From Owenia fusiformis (taxonomy: Eukaryota; Annelida; Polychaeta; Sabellida; Oweniidae): 64,000 nucleotides of DNA. Every line of letters begins with the position of its first letter. The first letter of the stretch is position 1. The stretch spans positions 3,978,356 through 4,042,355 of the forward strand of contig CAIIXF020000005.1 of assembly GCA_903813345.2 (NCBI GenBank). The letters run 5' to 3'. Below the pieces are notes generated by a model. It searched no databases and was not told where the DNA came from. It saw nothing but the letters and a program-made list of their open reading frames with translations. The position numbers were made by a program, and so were the translations under genes. Positions 1 to 12,164 of the stretch are shown here, piece after piece.

Positions 1-353
1 CCCCATTTGTTCATCATTCTATAATCTTTCATTAAGCTCAAAATGATAAAGTTCACCCCGAAACAACCCAAGATTGCGTTTTGGAGCGATGTGCAGGTTT
101 AATACAATGTTAATTGTTGTTGTGAGTTTAAACCTCCTCTTAAATATGTTTTAGTGTTTTCCAATTATATAAACATATATATTTTATTACATGAATGTTG
201 TTAACCATGTAACAATTGAATAAATTATTATTATATTGAAATGTAATCTTCAGGGAATATTTGATTTAATTTGAAATCTCCAATCACATAGGTCTGCCTC
301 CTCCGAAACTGAAATAATGTTTCTAAACTTCAAAGATTGTTGTAAGTACTCAC

Positions 354-3300
354 CCCTCTCCCACCATTGATGCCCTGCATAGGGAAGCCCAGACATACAG
401 TGGCTGATACATTCTCAACATGGGACGCCTAGAAATAAATAAGTATCACTATAGTAAATTTATATGGTATACAAGCAGTTCTATTATATACATTATCATA
501 TATCTTATATCATATAAATTGAATATGGGAGACTTTGTATGGGCATTTTTACATATTTTTCATGTTCTTGTTCTGTTTTACATTCCTGGTATTTTACACA
601 ATAGGCCGAATGCATTGCCAAATTCAAATAGAGCTATTTAAGAAATCAATCTATATCACTGAATGATGACTACACATGGATACATTAGATTGATTGTATA
701 TAATATGAATTACAACTTAGAAATATCTGTAACCCTTGTGTAACATAAGAACAACCTATGTGTAGACCAATCAGATTAAGTTAGCTACATTCTTTGTATA
801 GCTTCTTAACTAATACAAATTAATTAACACTTACATGGGCTGCAACTAATGCTCCTGCAGTCCAGCCAATCAACACTATGGGTCTATTCGGGAAATGACT
901 CTTTAACTCTAGGACCTTGGTTCTCACTGCCCCAATCATATGCTCCAAACATTGTGCAATCCCTACACTACTGCCACCACTAACGGTGTGCATTGTGACT
1001 GGAACTACTTTTCCCAAATTATGAAGCTGATTAGTCCAGAATTTAGTCCTTCGTGAATTCATATTAGATGAGTGAGTCGGCCCATTTGGAGCGATCAAAA
1101 GCAATGGATTACCAGGTAATTTTTTCTGTAAATGCAAAATTCAGATATTAGTATACAGGATGTAATTCAGATGGCATCTACATTTTTTTAACATTAAAAA
1201 ATTTGAAAGCTTAATAAGGGGTGTTCAATAAAATGATGTACGAAATTGCAGTTTTAAATTAATCTTCCAGTTCTATAAATATAATTTATGTGGGTATACT
1301 TCCACAGCATATCAAGCAAGAAGGCTGCATTCAAAAATTCAATATGAAAGTAATATTTCCTTATATTGGCATGTCAAAGAATAAGCCCATCTGTTACATA
1401 GGTCAGTTAGCTGATGCTGAAAAGTGAAATGTCCTGTGCCTGCCAAATCAAGACATGTGAATCACTGGTAAATATAACTCAAAATCTGGATCCACCCATG
1501 AAAACAAGTTACTCACTGACTTATGAGATGATATGGTACTGGCAACTGGGTCCCAGGGTCTCTTCAGCAGGAGGTTGAGGGCTTCAGATGATACAGATGT
1601 TGACCTTGAACCTGTAGAGAGGGCTATCATCTTGTCTATAAGACTGGGGATCTATAATAATAGATTCAATAAAACATCTGAGATACATTAATTTGTCACT
1701 TTTCTTAGTGTAGATGAAATATTTATGTCTTACATACCTGAAAGATATGTATTACAGCAAAGCATTTGTATGGAAGTCAATGGGAAAGTAAGCGGACTCT
1801 TTAATAATCATGACAATGACAATACCATGAAGTCATGCTTCATTTCCATCAAATTCTACTCGCACCTAGATGTTTGATGTCATTGGTACGAAGTATCCAT
1901 GGGAATAAAGTAATACATCTGTTATGTCACAATGACATGGAATATCCCTTCGTTGTATAAGATAAGATGACAGTGATATAGCACTTAACGAAGAGAGATA
2001 ATAAAAATCTCATTTTGATCTCTATTCCTAACTCCTTAATATGGAAAACCTACTAAATTGATGGAATCATTTTCACCAATTCTACATTATTCACCTTGGA
2101 CTTGAGAGTCTGTAATACATCAAGGTAAGCAGCCAGCATTGAAAGGTTCAGATTCTCTAGTAAGACACTGTGTAGCCACTGGGTCAGTTTACTGTCCTAT
2201 AATGTAGAAACACATGGGAAGAATTACAACTGGGTCAGTTTGCTGTCCTATAATGTAGAAACACATGTGAAGAATTACAACTGGGTCAGTTTGCTGTCCT
2301 ATAATGTAGAAACACATGTGAAGAATTACAACTGGGTCAGTTTGCTGTCCTATAATGTAGAAACACATGTGAAGAATTACAACTGGGTCAGTTTGCTGTC
2401 CTATAATGTAGAAACACATGTGAAGAATTACAACTGGGTCAGTTTGCTGTCCTGTAATGTAGAAACACATGTGAAGAATTACAACTGGGTCAGTTTGCTG
2501 TCCTATAATGTAGAAACACATGTGAAGAATTACAACTGGGTCAGTTTGCTGTCCTATAATGTAGAAACACATGTGAAGAATTACAACTGGGTCAGTTTGC
2601 TGTCCTATAATGTAGAAACACATGTGAAGAATTACAACTGGGTCAGTTTACTGTCCTATAATGTAGAAACACATGTGAAGAATTACAACTGGGTCAGTTT
2701 GCTGTCCTATAATGTAGAAACACATGTGAAGAATTACAACTGGGTCAGTTTGCTGTCCTATAATTTAGAAACACATGTGAAGAATTACAACTGGGTCAGT
2801 TTGCTGTCCTATAATGTAGAAACACATGTGAAGAATTACAACTGGGTCAGTTTGCTGTCCTATAATGTAGAAACACATGTGAAGAATTACAACATGTATG
2901 ATGAAAGAACTCAATACAAACAGAATTAAATTGTACAAGTGTGTGATTTTCCTACTCAGCCAAAAAAGAGAGAGAACTTTTCTCGCCAAAGACATATCCA
3001 TGATATAATGTTAACATGCAACTGAGACTTCTATTTGAAATGTCACATCTGGAATAACCTCATCCTGGAAAGTCACATGACTGAAACAAGCCAATCAGAT
3101 ACATGAATTTGCAATAACATTGTGAGAATAAAAGAACATGAATACTCACCCATCCTACAGAAGCAAGAGCTTGTCGAACTCTCTTAGCTGTTTTATCAAC
3201 ATGGATGCGTCTCATTATTGGCTCATTATCATTCTACAAATCAAGAACAGGTTGTGTATCAGGCGTCACATCATATCAAATATATTGTGCTATAAATGGT

Positions 3301-4688
3301 TGTTGTAGTTTCCAAAATACCAATGTACCATGAAATGTCAATAGATAAACACTTTGAGCTGTTTTATGTTGAAGGGAAAACATAATGGCTGTAAGTTGAG
3401 AAGGTGTATGATGAGCCATAAGCTTTGTAATTAAGCTGAAAATTTAATATTTTATAAGTTTAGAAAATTGACATTGCACTGGTTGATTTTACATAAACAT
3501 TAAGGGACAGCAAAAAAAAACTGGAAAAAATTCTTTCAATCCCCAACAGTAAATCATGACTTCTTCTGATTTTTACCAAGATTTTTTATTTCTGCTCCAT
3601 CATATACTCACCCCTTCATATGCCAGTCTTGCAAGTTTATCTGCATGCAAACTCTTCATTACTTTGTTGAAGAGACGGTTCTGCTGAATTGTCCATCCGG
3701 TTCTGTAAAATTTACCATTGTGTAAAACAGAATCAAATTGCTCATTACCAAAATGTTAAGCAATACCAAGGGGTCTGTCGCTAACATACTGCAATTTTCC
3801 AGTACACTGTAATGTACATCATCAATAGACTTTGATAGAATATTAGACCAGATGAGAAAAACATGAGATTGCTCCAAATACTAAACACGATTCTCAGACC
3901 TGATATCCCAGTTATCTTCTTCATGGTTTTGTATATGACTGCCACAAATTGGGTAATCTGGCACTTTCTAGAAATCAAAATATGGGCAAAAACAAATTAT
4001 TTTACTGGTTTCAGAGATTCAAATACATTCAACAGGTAAATTGGCTGTTCCAGGCTGTTCCATTTTCCTTTCATACTCAGTTTTCTCATTTAGCTACTCA
4101 ACTCACTTTGTTATCTGATCTTCCCAATCATCACTGACTTCTTCCATTCGTGCAAAGTTGACATGTCGCTCACACTCATTCATGACATTCCTAGCTTTTT
4201 GTTGATCGTATGGTACAGGGGGATGAGCAGGCATGTTGACGACATCTATATTCGTGTTTGGCTCACTAGAAAGGAAAAAAATTACATTTATATTAAATAA
4301 AGTTACAAAATGGTTCTATCAGTCTCGTATATACTAAAGTGGGCTAATTATATATTCATAAGTAAGCATGATCGAACCAAAATATTTGATAGGATGAATT
4401 ACTCGAAATTTTCCGAACCAAAACTTACGCCATCATTCGTTCAGCTGTTTGATTGCGTGGAAACTTGGCCATAAACAGAGTCTTGACAGGTTTGGCATTA
4501 CTGGCATCAGGATGTGCACTCCAGGGCCTTGCATAACAATGGTCCAACATTATGATGTCAATCTCTTGCTCTGGTTGTGATAGATGGGACAGGAAGGACT
4601 TAGACTGAAGGTTATCGCCCTGTCCCCCAAGCCCCTGGTGTGGTACCCCCATAACTAGTTGCTCCACTTCGAGGAGGCCAGAAGCCAT
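354..4688 (-). CDS. KANSL3: KAT8 regulatory NSL complex subunit 3 homologue (5' part, gene runs off the window)
   Basis: Eight coding exons, read right to left: 4688-4429, 4265-4107, 3702-3612, 3233-3150, 2196-2095, 1651-1517, 1125-835 and 428-354. They join in frame into 399 codons with GT/AG borders. I start at the ATG at 4688, just inside an exon whose acceptor is at 4693, so a 5'UTR exon probably lies upstream. Family landmarks, in order: [90 protein letters not shown] and [16 protein letters not shown]. The last is the alpha/beta-hydrolase elbow with Thr-Ala where a serine nucleophile would be expected, fitting a non-catalytic scaffold. KANSL3 belongs to the nuclear NSL complex with the acetyltransferase KAT8/MOF. 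The C-terminal exons lie beyond base 1. The intron before the 2196-2095 exon ends in a tandem array of its own acceptor. Confidence 0.92.
2192..2893. repeat. 51-bp minisatellite, 14 copies, repeating a KANSL3 splice acceptor
   Basis: Fourteen near-identical 51-bp units begin at 2192, 2243, 2294 and so on to 2855; the last is cut short near 2893. Differences are few (for example 2447 has CCTGTAATG, 2753 has TAATTTAG, and the copy nearest the exon has ACATGGG). On the minus strand each unit reads TTTCTACATTATAG then GACAGCAAACTGACCCAG, which is the end of the KANSL3 intron plus the first 18 bases of the 2196-2095 exon. Both strands are open in one frame only because 51 is a multiple of three; those frames are not genes. 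Confidence 0.97.
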
Positions 4689-5120
4689 CTCAGCTGAAAG
4701 ATATGTCAAAAGATGAATATATAAATGTAAATTTTAGCTCTGATGCCTACCTGTTTATTTGGTGAAGTAGGCAGAAATTTGATACTGTTCATTTAAGACC
4801 ATAGCAGTTGCATGTTGTTAAGTCTGACCCACTTAGTAACCAGATTTTATTCATGCACCTGAATTATAATCATTGATATTTTATTTGATAATCCTAAACC
4901 GGCTAAAGTTACATCTGGGCAGGGTCAATATTTCAATGTCCATCAAAAACGTAATTAAATGCATTAGGGGGAGGGGGTAAAATGCTATTTAGTTTGGTGA
5001 CAGACATTGATTTTTAATTTCCTAATGTTTCATCTTCTGCAATTTTTGGTTTGACAGGCATGGTATGAGATCATTAAATATACTCAACAGATATGTATAA
5101 CATCAAAAATGTGTTATTTA

Positions 5121-6189
5121 CGAGGGGTGATTCAAAAGTAATGGACAAAATTTTATAGGCACGCTTACCTTTACCAGATTTGAATGAAACTTTGTACAAA
5201 TAAAGATTAATCAATTATCTATTAGATGTTAAATTTTTTTTAACTAAATGCAAATACATTTTAAGATAGAGCACTTCTCTTGGATCATGGTGCATACACC
5301 CGGAATCCATTTTTAAGGCTATTTTCATCATTCGACACGTTGTTGCTTTTGTTCTTCGGTAAGAAGCTTAGGAATCCACTTGGCACACACCCTTTTCATA
5401 TTTAGGTCGCATTTTACAATCCTTTGTACTGTAGAGTAGGACACATCTGTAATGGAACTTATTTCTCTCAGTGTCAATCTCCTGTCTGCATTTAGGATGG
5501 ACTCTACATGGTGAATAGTGTTATCAATGCGGCCAGTCTTGGGCCTTCCAGATCGCTTTAGATCTAAGACTCTCGTATCCCCTTCACTAAAGTGTTTGTA
5601 CCATCGCTCAATGGCTTGCCTTGACAAGGCCTTGTCTCCATGTGTCTCTTTTATTTTCTTGACAACTGCCTGCCTTGTCTCTCCAGTAGCTACCAAATAT
5701 TCAATAACAATCCTTTGCTTAACTTTGATTTGTTGTAAAGTAGACATTTCTTGGATGTGTGTGAGTCTAAGAGTCTGATCTACTTTCTGACTCACTGTGA
5801 CTCATCATTCTTAGAAATATCATTGTGATGTCATAGCACAATTGGTTGCTGAATTTAGAACTCAACAGCAAACACATGGGCATGTGAGTCTTGCTTGACA
5901 ATTGCATTACCATGCTTGTTAGACATATCATGTGTGGTAAATGAGTCATTAAAACGAAATCAAGCAAAAATGACAAAAACATTCAATTATCATTAAAAAA
6001 CCAATTCCACCCATGCTTACCCTTGTTACCATGGTTACGCATAGCTGAAACAATTTCAAATGCATCTAAATGAGAATTCGACACAAAGTAGAGAATTGAT
6101 TGATCTATTCACTGTGAAAAAATTAGACTGATTGGGTGAAATCAAGTATGCCTATAAAATTTTGTCCATTACTTTTGAATCACCCCTTG
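5121..6189 (-). mobile_element. mariner-type transposon, internally deleted
   Basis: Terminal inverted repeats of 41 bases differ at one position: the left begins CGAGGGGTGATTCAAAAGTA and the right ends with its complement. TA dinucleotides flank both ends (5119-5120 and 6190-6191), as expected for Tc1/mariner insertion. The element is 1069 bp, shorter than a usual autonomous mariner of about 1.3 kb. The missing part is the catalytic half of the transposase. Near-identical ends suggest a fairly recent insertion. It lies between KANSL3 and UNG. Confidence 0.9.
5328..5747 (-). pseudogene. Truncated mariner transposase, DNA-binding half only
   Basis: The frame starting at MSTLQQIKVKQR (5747) gives about 139 residues; an in-frame upstream extension reaches 5795. 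It matches the paired helix-turn-helix region of mariner transposases: the first helices (VIEYLVATGETRQAVVKKI), the linker RSGRPKTGR, the second HTH (LTLREISSITDVSYSTVQRI) and the conserved CAKWIPKLLTEEQK. It stops at RVE. Only about 165 bp separate the stop from the inside of the terminal repeat, so no DDE/D catalytic domain remains. It cannot transpose itself. Whether the intact DNA-binding part is expressed is unknown. Confidence 0.85.
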
Positions 6190-6480
6190 TATAGCAGTAG
6201 CAAATATTAAATGCTGGGGTTGTACTTATACATTGCAAATCAACATTTTGACTCATTCATGCACCACACACAAATCAACATTATGACTTTCGTTAGAAGG
6301 GGGAGGGGGGTTGAGACCTAACTAAATTGATACTGTATTGAACACATTGTAATATCATGCATACATTATGATCATGGGCCTGTTACTCTCAGTCTGCCCA
6401 TGTGTACAAATCTTTTCCAGATTTTTCAGAATTGAAGCTTTATCTCTCATAAATTATTGCTACATGTATTGGTGTAAATA

Positions 6481-7517
6481 GGGGTTTGCGGAAAAGACCA
6501 ACCACCGACCAGTCACTCTCCACAGTTGGGTCCATGAGGTGAGAGGTCGGTGCTTGGTCGGCATTCGGTTTTTTACACAATCACTAGTTGCGTTCGTTCG
6601 TACAATTTGATCCTGAGCAACATCAACTACACGTAATTAATCTTTCTTATAAGCAGATAAGTGTATTCTTTAGGTTGATCGTTTATTGCAGAGACGTTTC
6701 CAACGATCACGGACCTACATTTAGCTGTTTAGCAAAAATAAACTCTGAATGGACGTTATTTCACCTGAAATTCCTGCAGTTAAATCTTGAAATCTTAAAA
6801 ACAAATAAGTGGGACTCCTCTTACCCTTCTATCACACCAAACTAGTTCTCAACTTCTCATTATGTTCTCGGAAACGGACTTTAACTGTGTATCAAACTAC
6901 CCGAATGAGTAGGTCATCCAGAACCTAGTAATCAGAACGAGTGACCACGTTTTTAAAGAACGCAGAACGATCTGGACACACGGCGAACTTCAATCCTACT
7001 AGAAACGTATTACGACGTTGTGCAGTCAGGCGTAAATTCAGGTCGTGAGTACACCAACCTGTTCCGTTTGCAGCTTAATTAACAAATATAGCTATCACAC
7101 CAAACAAGTTGTCACTGCGTTCTTTAAAACGTTGCCGAACTGGTTTTAAACTGTGTCCGAACTGGATGAACGTAGCTACAACTTTACGAACTTCATGGAC
7201 TTGCCCGGACCGGGAATGTGATTAAGAATTTAGAATTTTTCTCTTCTGGGGGCCTTGTTACTGTAGCCAATATTGGGACAACGGTATTGGAGTTAATGCC
7301 CGGAAACGGCGAACAGACATAGGCCTATGTACGGACAGAAACAGGAATATTGTTTTCCTGTAAAATTGGTCAGTGTCAAGGCAGGCTTTTTTTCTTTTGG
7401 TCAGTCTTTTACATAGTGGTCGGTCTTTTACATATTTTTTCAAACCCTGTTTTGAGGCTACCTATGGAAAACACCGACCGGTCGGTGGTCGGTGGGGTCG
7501 GTCTTTTCCGTAAACCC
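6481..7517. mobile_element. Non-autonomous hAT-like element with 8-bp target duplication
   Basis: The left end GGGGTTTGCGGAAAAGACC and right end GGTCTTTTCCGTAAACCC are inverted repeats with internal copies of an ACCGACC motif. The flanks carry a perfect 8-bp direct repeat TGTAAATA at 6473-6480 and 7518-7525. Eight-base duplications and CAGGG-like ends are typical of hAT elements. The 1037-bp interior has only short frames (for example 6588-6845) with no transposase similarity that I recognise. Confidence 0.8.
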
Positions 7518-7599
7518 TGTAAATAGGCAATGTATTCTTCAGATAGCCAGAGAATTTCTGTAATATAATATCTGTAATCTACAATGAAGGACCCACGGT

Positions 7600-8560
7600 C
7601 CTATGCTCACACAGTTTAGAACCTTCAGAGGAATTTATATCCTGACTTTCAAACAAAAATATTGATTTGGATTTGTAGTCTCGAACTTTGAGAAACTTAG
7701 ATAGCATAGTTGTGTGACCTAGTTTGATGACCTTTGACCTTAAAAATTTTACTTATTCAGAGTACAGTAAGGTCTTTTGTGATTAAGCTGACCAAATTTA
7801 CATCCAAAAATCAATTTGAAAAATCAACTTTTTTTACCTTTGGAAGGTCACTGAAGGTCAAATAAAGGTCAAATCCTAAAACTAATGTCAGATTTGAACT
7901 CCTGGTAACTTGTAGATGATTTTCAAAAAAGAATTTGGTCAAATTGAAGCAAGTTGAAAAATAACTTATTTTTACTGTTTTTTGACGTCAAATATCTCAA
8001 AAACGGTAAAAATTTGATGCTGACATATATTGAGAAATATGTAGGGAATGCTTAAATCTAGTAATGATGTAATTTATTGCAAGATATGATCAAGTATACG
8101 GCAAACTTTAAGAATCTTGTCAATCACAAAACCTGCCATTGACTTTATACATGAGAAAGTTTCCTGAAAACAACGAAGTCCTACTTTTTTCAAATTTTAT
8201 AGAGTAAACACCAAAAACCGTAATTCCAAGAGCTTTGAAATCTTCAGAGGACATAAGTTGCATATACACCAACTACTAAAAGATATTTGAAAGTTCTACT
8301 TCAACAAAGTGTCTAGTATTTACAGTATTTTTGACGTCAAAATCCGCAATTTCTCGGAAACCGTGCGAACTTGGGAAATGGCGGTGATAGGTCAAATAGG
8401 CATTATAGATATGCATAAAATGAATGTGGATAGGACTCAATCCGAATAGCAGTTTTAATTTGTGCGGCCAATGTTGACGGACGGACCAACGGACGGACGG
8501 ACCAACGGACGGACGGACGCCTGGTCAATCCCATAGGCTCACTGTGTGAGCCAATTAATA
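7600..8560. repeat. Dispersed repeat rich in AAGGTCAAA motifs, ending in a GGAC repeat
   Basis: About 7730-8000 holds repeated TTTGACCTT/AAGGTCAAA sentences that recur, in reverse orientation, at about 24290-24730. The right end has a GGACGGAC simple repeat (8473-8519) followed by the small palindrome GGCTCACTGTGTGAGCC. No coding frame is convincing. I read it as a decayed dispersed element and see no terminal duplication. Confidence 0.5.
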
Positions 8561-8919
8561 GAATTTCTCTATGCATAACATAAGCAATAAATTAGTGTCT
8601 AAATTAATCATGTTTCTTAGAAGGTGTCAGAGCGCTCTAAAAGCAAACTTCTCAATTTTCAAAATATTATTCAGGCTTATTTTAGGCTCACTCGCTTATG
8701 CTCGCTTGTGGTCTCTGAGTGAAAAAACAGCGCAACACCCATGACAGGGATGTAGCCAGCTTTCAGTCAGGGGTGTGCGATTGCCAAAAAAATTTGGTCT
8801 TTAATCAGGAGGATGCGATTGTTGCATAAATAAGACAAAAAATAAGATTTATTATTAAATGTCGTTGAAACACAGTGAATAAAATATTGAATGGATTTGC
8901 CTTCTTTCTTCAGCAACAG

Positions 8920-9458
8920 CACTGCTACCCACCTAGTTACACAGACGTATCGTCAGTGTATCATGGCTGAACTACTTCTGGGATTTGAATTTGGTAAGAT
9001 ATTTTTATTTCTCGATTTACATCTACTTATAAGTCACGATGTGGATTATAATTTGGCTCGAAGTTATGGGAGATAGTCTAGTTTGAGAATGTGTCGATGG
9101 TTTTAGGTTTGGTATGTTAACGAAGACGCATTTGACATATTTAGTCCCTCGCTTTTGTTACACTGACGATCGGCATTAATATTGCCAATATTACACTGAT
9201 ATTGGTCGTACGTCAGTGTAACAAAAGCGAGGGACTAAATACGTGAATTGTGTCTTCGTTAACATATAAAACCTAAAACCATCGACACATTCTCAAACTA
9301 TACTATCTTCCTTAACTTCAAGCCAAATTATTATCCACAACGTGACTTAAAAGTGGGTGTAAATCGGGAAATAAAAAATCTTACCGTAACCTAGTCTCGG
9401 AAGTAGTTCTGCCATGATACACTGACGATACGTATGTGTAACTAGGTGGGTAGCAGTG
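8920..9458. mobile_element. Foldback (long inverted repeat) element, copy 1
   Basis: The 539-bp element is almost entirely two inverted arms. The left arm starts CACTGCTACCCACCTAGTTA and the right arm ends with its complement. The arms pair through TTAACGAAGACGCA and GTCCCTCGCTTTTGTTACAC to a short centre near 9165-9205. A perfect 5-bp repeat AACAG flanks it (8915-8919 and 9459-9463). There is no coding potential. A diverged relative lies at 17878-18274. Confidence 0.85.
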
Positions 9459-9463
9459 AACAG

Positions 9464-10104
9464 GTTGTTTACTATTTTTTCTCGCACTCTTCAAATAATA
9501 AACATGGAAGTAATCGTGATAATAATTACATTTGTTCAAAAATCATTTGACATGGGCGATAATAGAGGATATTGAAATAAGAACGTATTTTAGATGATTT
9601 TTGATTAGAGTAACGCTATGAAATTTGGCGTGATCGAAAAATAGAATATATACTTACATAGCTCCAAATGATTCTGCCGAAAATGATCGATAACTTGAAT
9701 AAATGAGTGAAAATAGTAAGATTACTTTATTTCCCAAACTTTGCCGAACAACTCATGTCCTGTGATAGACTCTTGTTCAAAGAATATAATCCCGTAAAGT
9801 ACAGACTAATGGTCAAAATTATCGAACGCCATATTTTGTGATCCCTAATTAGATATGTCATGTGAGATTTATATGAAATTTATATAAAATACATTTATCA
9901 AATAGATTTATAATCACCTAAACACTAATTGATATATTAATCCGCCAAATAAAAACTAGATCTATTTTCTTAGTTCTACCATTGATGTATAGGTGTCTCT
10001 GAATTGTTATGGAGGGAAAAAGAAGAACATTTTGAAGATTATAAATTATAGAAAGTGACTTCTAAGTCTATCAATTGATCATTGCACTTACTGTCTGGCT
10101 AAGT
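9464..10104 (+). other. Upstream region of UNG, no recognised feature
   Basis: About 640 bases of AT-rich DNA between the foldback element and the UNG start codon. I see no coding frame, clear TATA box or repeat. It probably holds the UNG promoter and 5'UTR, by position only. Confidence 0.3.
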
Positions 10105-12133
10105 ATGATTGGACAAAGCAAGATATCATCATTCTTTACAAAAGTTAATTCTAAAAGAACCTCTGATGAAGCTCCTGATGATCAAAAAGTAAGACATTTT
10201 TGTGAATTTATTTATTTTTTGATTTTTATTACAGTAGCTAAGAGGAGGGAAAGCCCCAGAGTTTAAAGATGACAGACATAACCTCTCTTGCTTACCACCT
10301 TCGTTCGTTCGAATTTTCATCGGCTAGTTATCAAATATTACACTTCGATGGGATGTTTTAATTGACATAGGCATAATCCGTACACCTTTCCTTATCTTGA
10401 TGTGAAATGAGAAGCTATGATATTGGTTAACACGCCAGAAATGAACATAATATTATTCGAAGCGTATTTCGAAAATTTTGAAACCGCCATTGATGACGAC
10501 ATTTGTTTGTCTTGACCAATCAGCGACGATGTCATCTCAATACAGATTTACATTATAAGCGTATGTCATCTTTGAACCCTGGTGTTTCTCCCCCTTTGAC
10601 AGTAGCTTGAGCTTGGCCTAGGAGATAGACTCACAGGATCTTGTAGCACCTTATGATGACTGATATGGGGCTGCATGATATGGGTCTTATAGGGCCTATC
10701 ATAGTGCTCATCTCATATCATAGTGCTACATGTCTCTGTGGATAGGCTAGCCTCTGCTTATTATCCTAACTTATAAATCAGTTTAGTATACATGTATGAT
10801 TTGGTGGTTTTTTCTAGAGTTTTCATATTCAATCTAGGAGGAGAGTGACCAATCAGCTGAAGATTTTTCACACCATACCAGTGTAGGCCCTAACGATGGA
10901 GCATTAGCCTGATCATGTTACAATTATGCTCGGTAGTTTGAGGACAAGGAGGCAATGTCATCCATGCAAGTAATTCTGGGCCAAAAGAAGGCCTGCAGTG
11001 AGTGTCTGACAATACCTATGGAACGGGATAACCTACATGTACATGGACGACATTGCCTCCCTGAACTCGAATCATTCCCTTGGGCATTTCATCCCAGTTT
11101 TTGAGGCTGTCAGTATCATCTTAGTATCTGACACCTGGCGAAGTAAACAGATGTCATTAATGACTCAGCTCACACATGTCAATCAAAAGCTAGATTTTTC
11201 CACTGATTCAATCAAACTATTTTCTGGCTTGTGTAAAACTTTGGCCACCCAAAATGTAGATGACAGCCCCAACTTGAGGTGATAGCATGAAAGTATCACC
11301 ATTCTGTTGTATCAACCCTTGGTATTAATTATAAGTTGCTGCTACAGTTCAGTTGTACACTCCCCCCAGTTTTCTGCAAGTTAAAATGCTCAATTCTGCA
11401 AGTGAAATTAGTGAATTCTGCAAGAAGAAATTCCGCGGATATTCGCGGCATTTTTTTATATAATATAAATAACTGTTATTAAATTTATGTCTTTGTTTAA
11501 CTTTCTAACGAGAACCGAAAGAAAAACTAATGGTTTTCGAACCAGTAAACGGGAAAATATCGTGATAGTCAGGTAGTCAGTCACTACATACATGCTGCCA
11601 TCTAACGGCAGAAATCAAACGATGGCGTTTAGAATTTTCACTTCGCATAATTTGGGTTATTTCTGCAAGGGATTTGACTGAAAACGTGTCAAATTGTTAC
11701 AGGTAAGACTGACTTTTTAAACTTTTGGAAAATATATGGATTCTGCGGAAAATTCCGCGGAAATTGACCAAAATAGTTGATTCTGCAATTCCGCGGGCAG
11801 AGGCAAATTCCGTCCGCGCTCTGCAAACACGGAATCCTGGGGGCAGTGGTTGTAGTGGCTTAGTAGTTCCAGGGGGCGTTGGGGTGAAAAGGGTGTTTGC
11901 CATAGGGTGTAATTTTAATGATTTCACAGTTTTGAAATCACAACAAATCAGTGTTTAACTTTCAAATATTTCAACAATTTTGTTTAAAACATGTGATATT
12001 TTATAAAAAGTGTTCAGATTAGACAGGTTTATTTTCAAATATGATTGAACAAAAGTGTTCAAATTGGGAGGTGTTCACATTTCAAGTTTTTAGCTCACAT
12101 GGTGAGCTTTTGCAATCACTCACTTGTCCGTCT

Positions 12134-12164
<31 letters not shown>

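Noticed and set aside
2192-2893. Possible CRISPR-like array
   Set aside because: Units follow each other without spacers, the setting is a eukaryotic intron, and no cas-like genes exist nearby.
2189-2929. Long repetitive open frames on both strands (144 and 229 codons)
   Set aside because: They are by-products of a 51-bp tandem array whose unit is a multiple of three; the array is intronic in KANSL3.
5767-5982. 71-codon minus-strand frame next to the mariner transposase
   Set aside because: No transposase similarity; it is the 5' non-coding part of the element.
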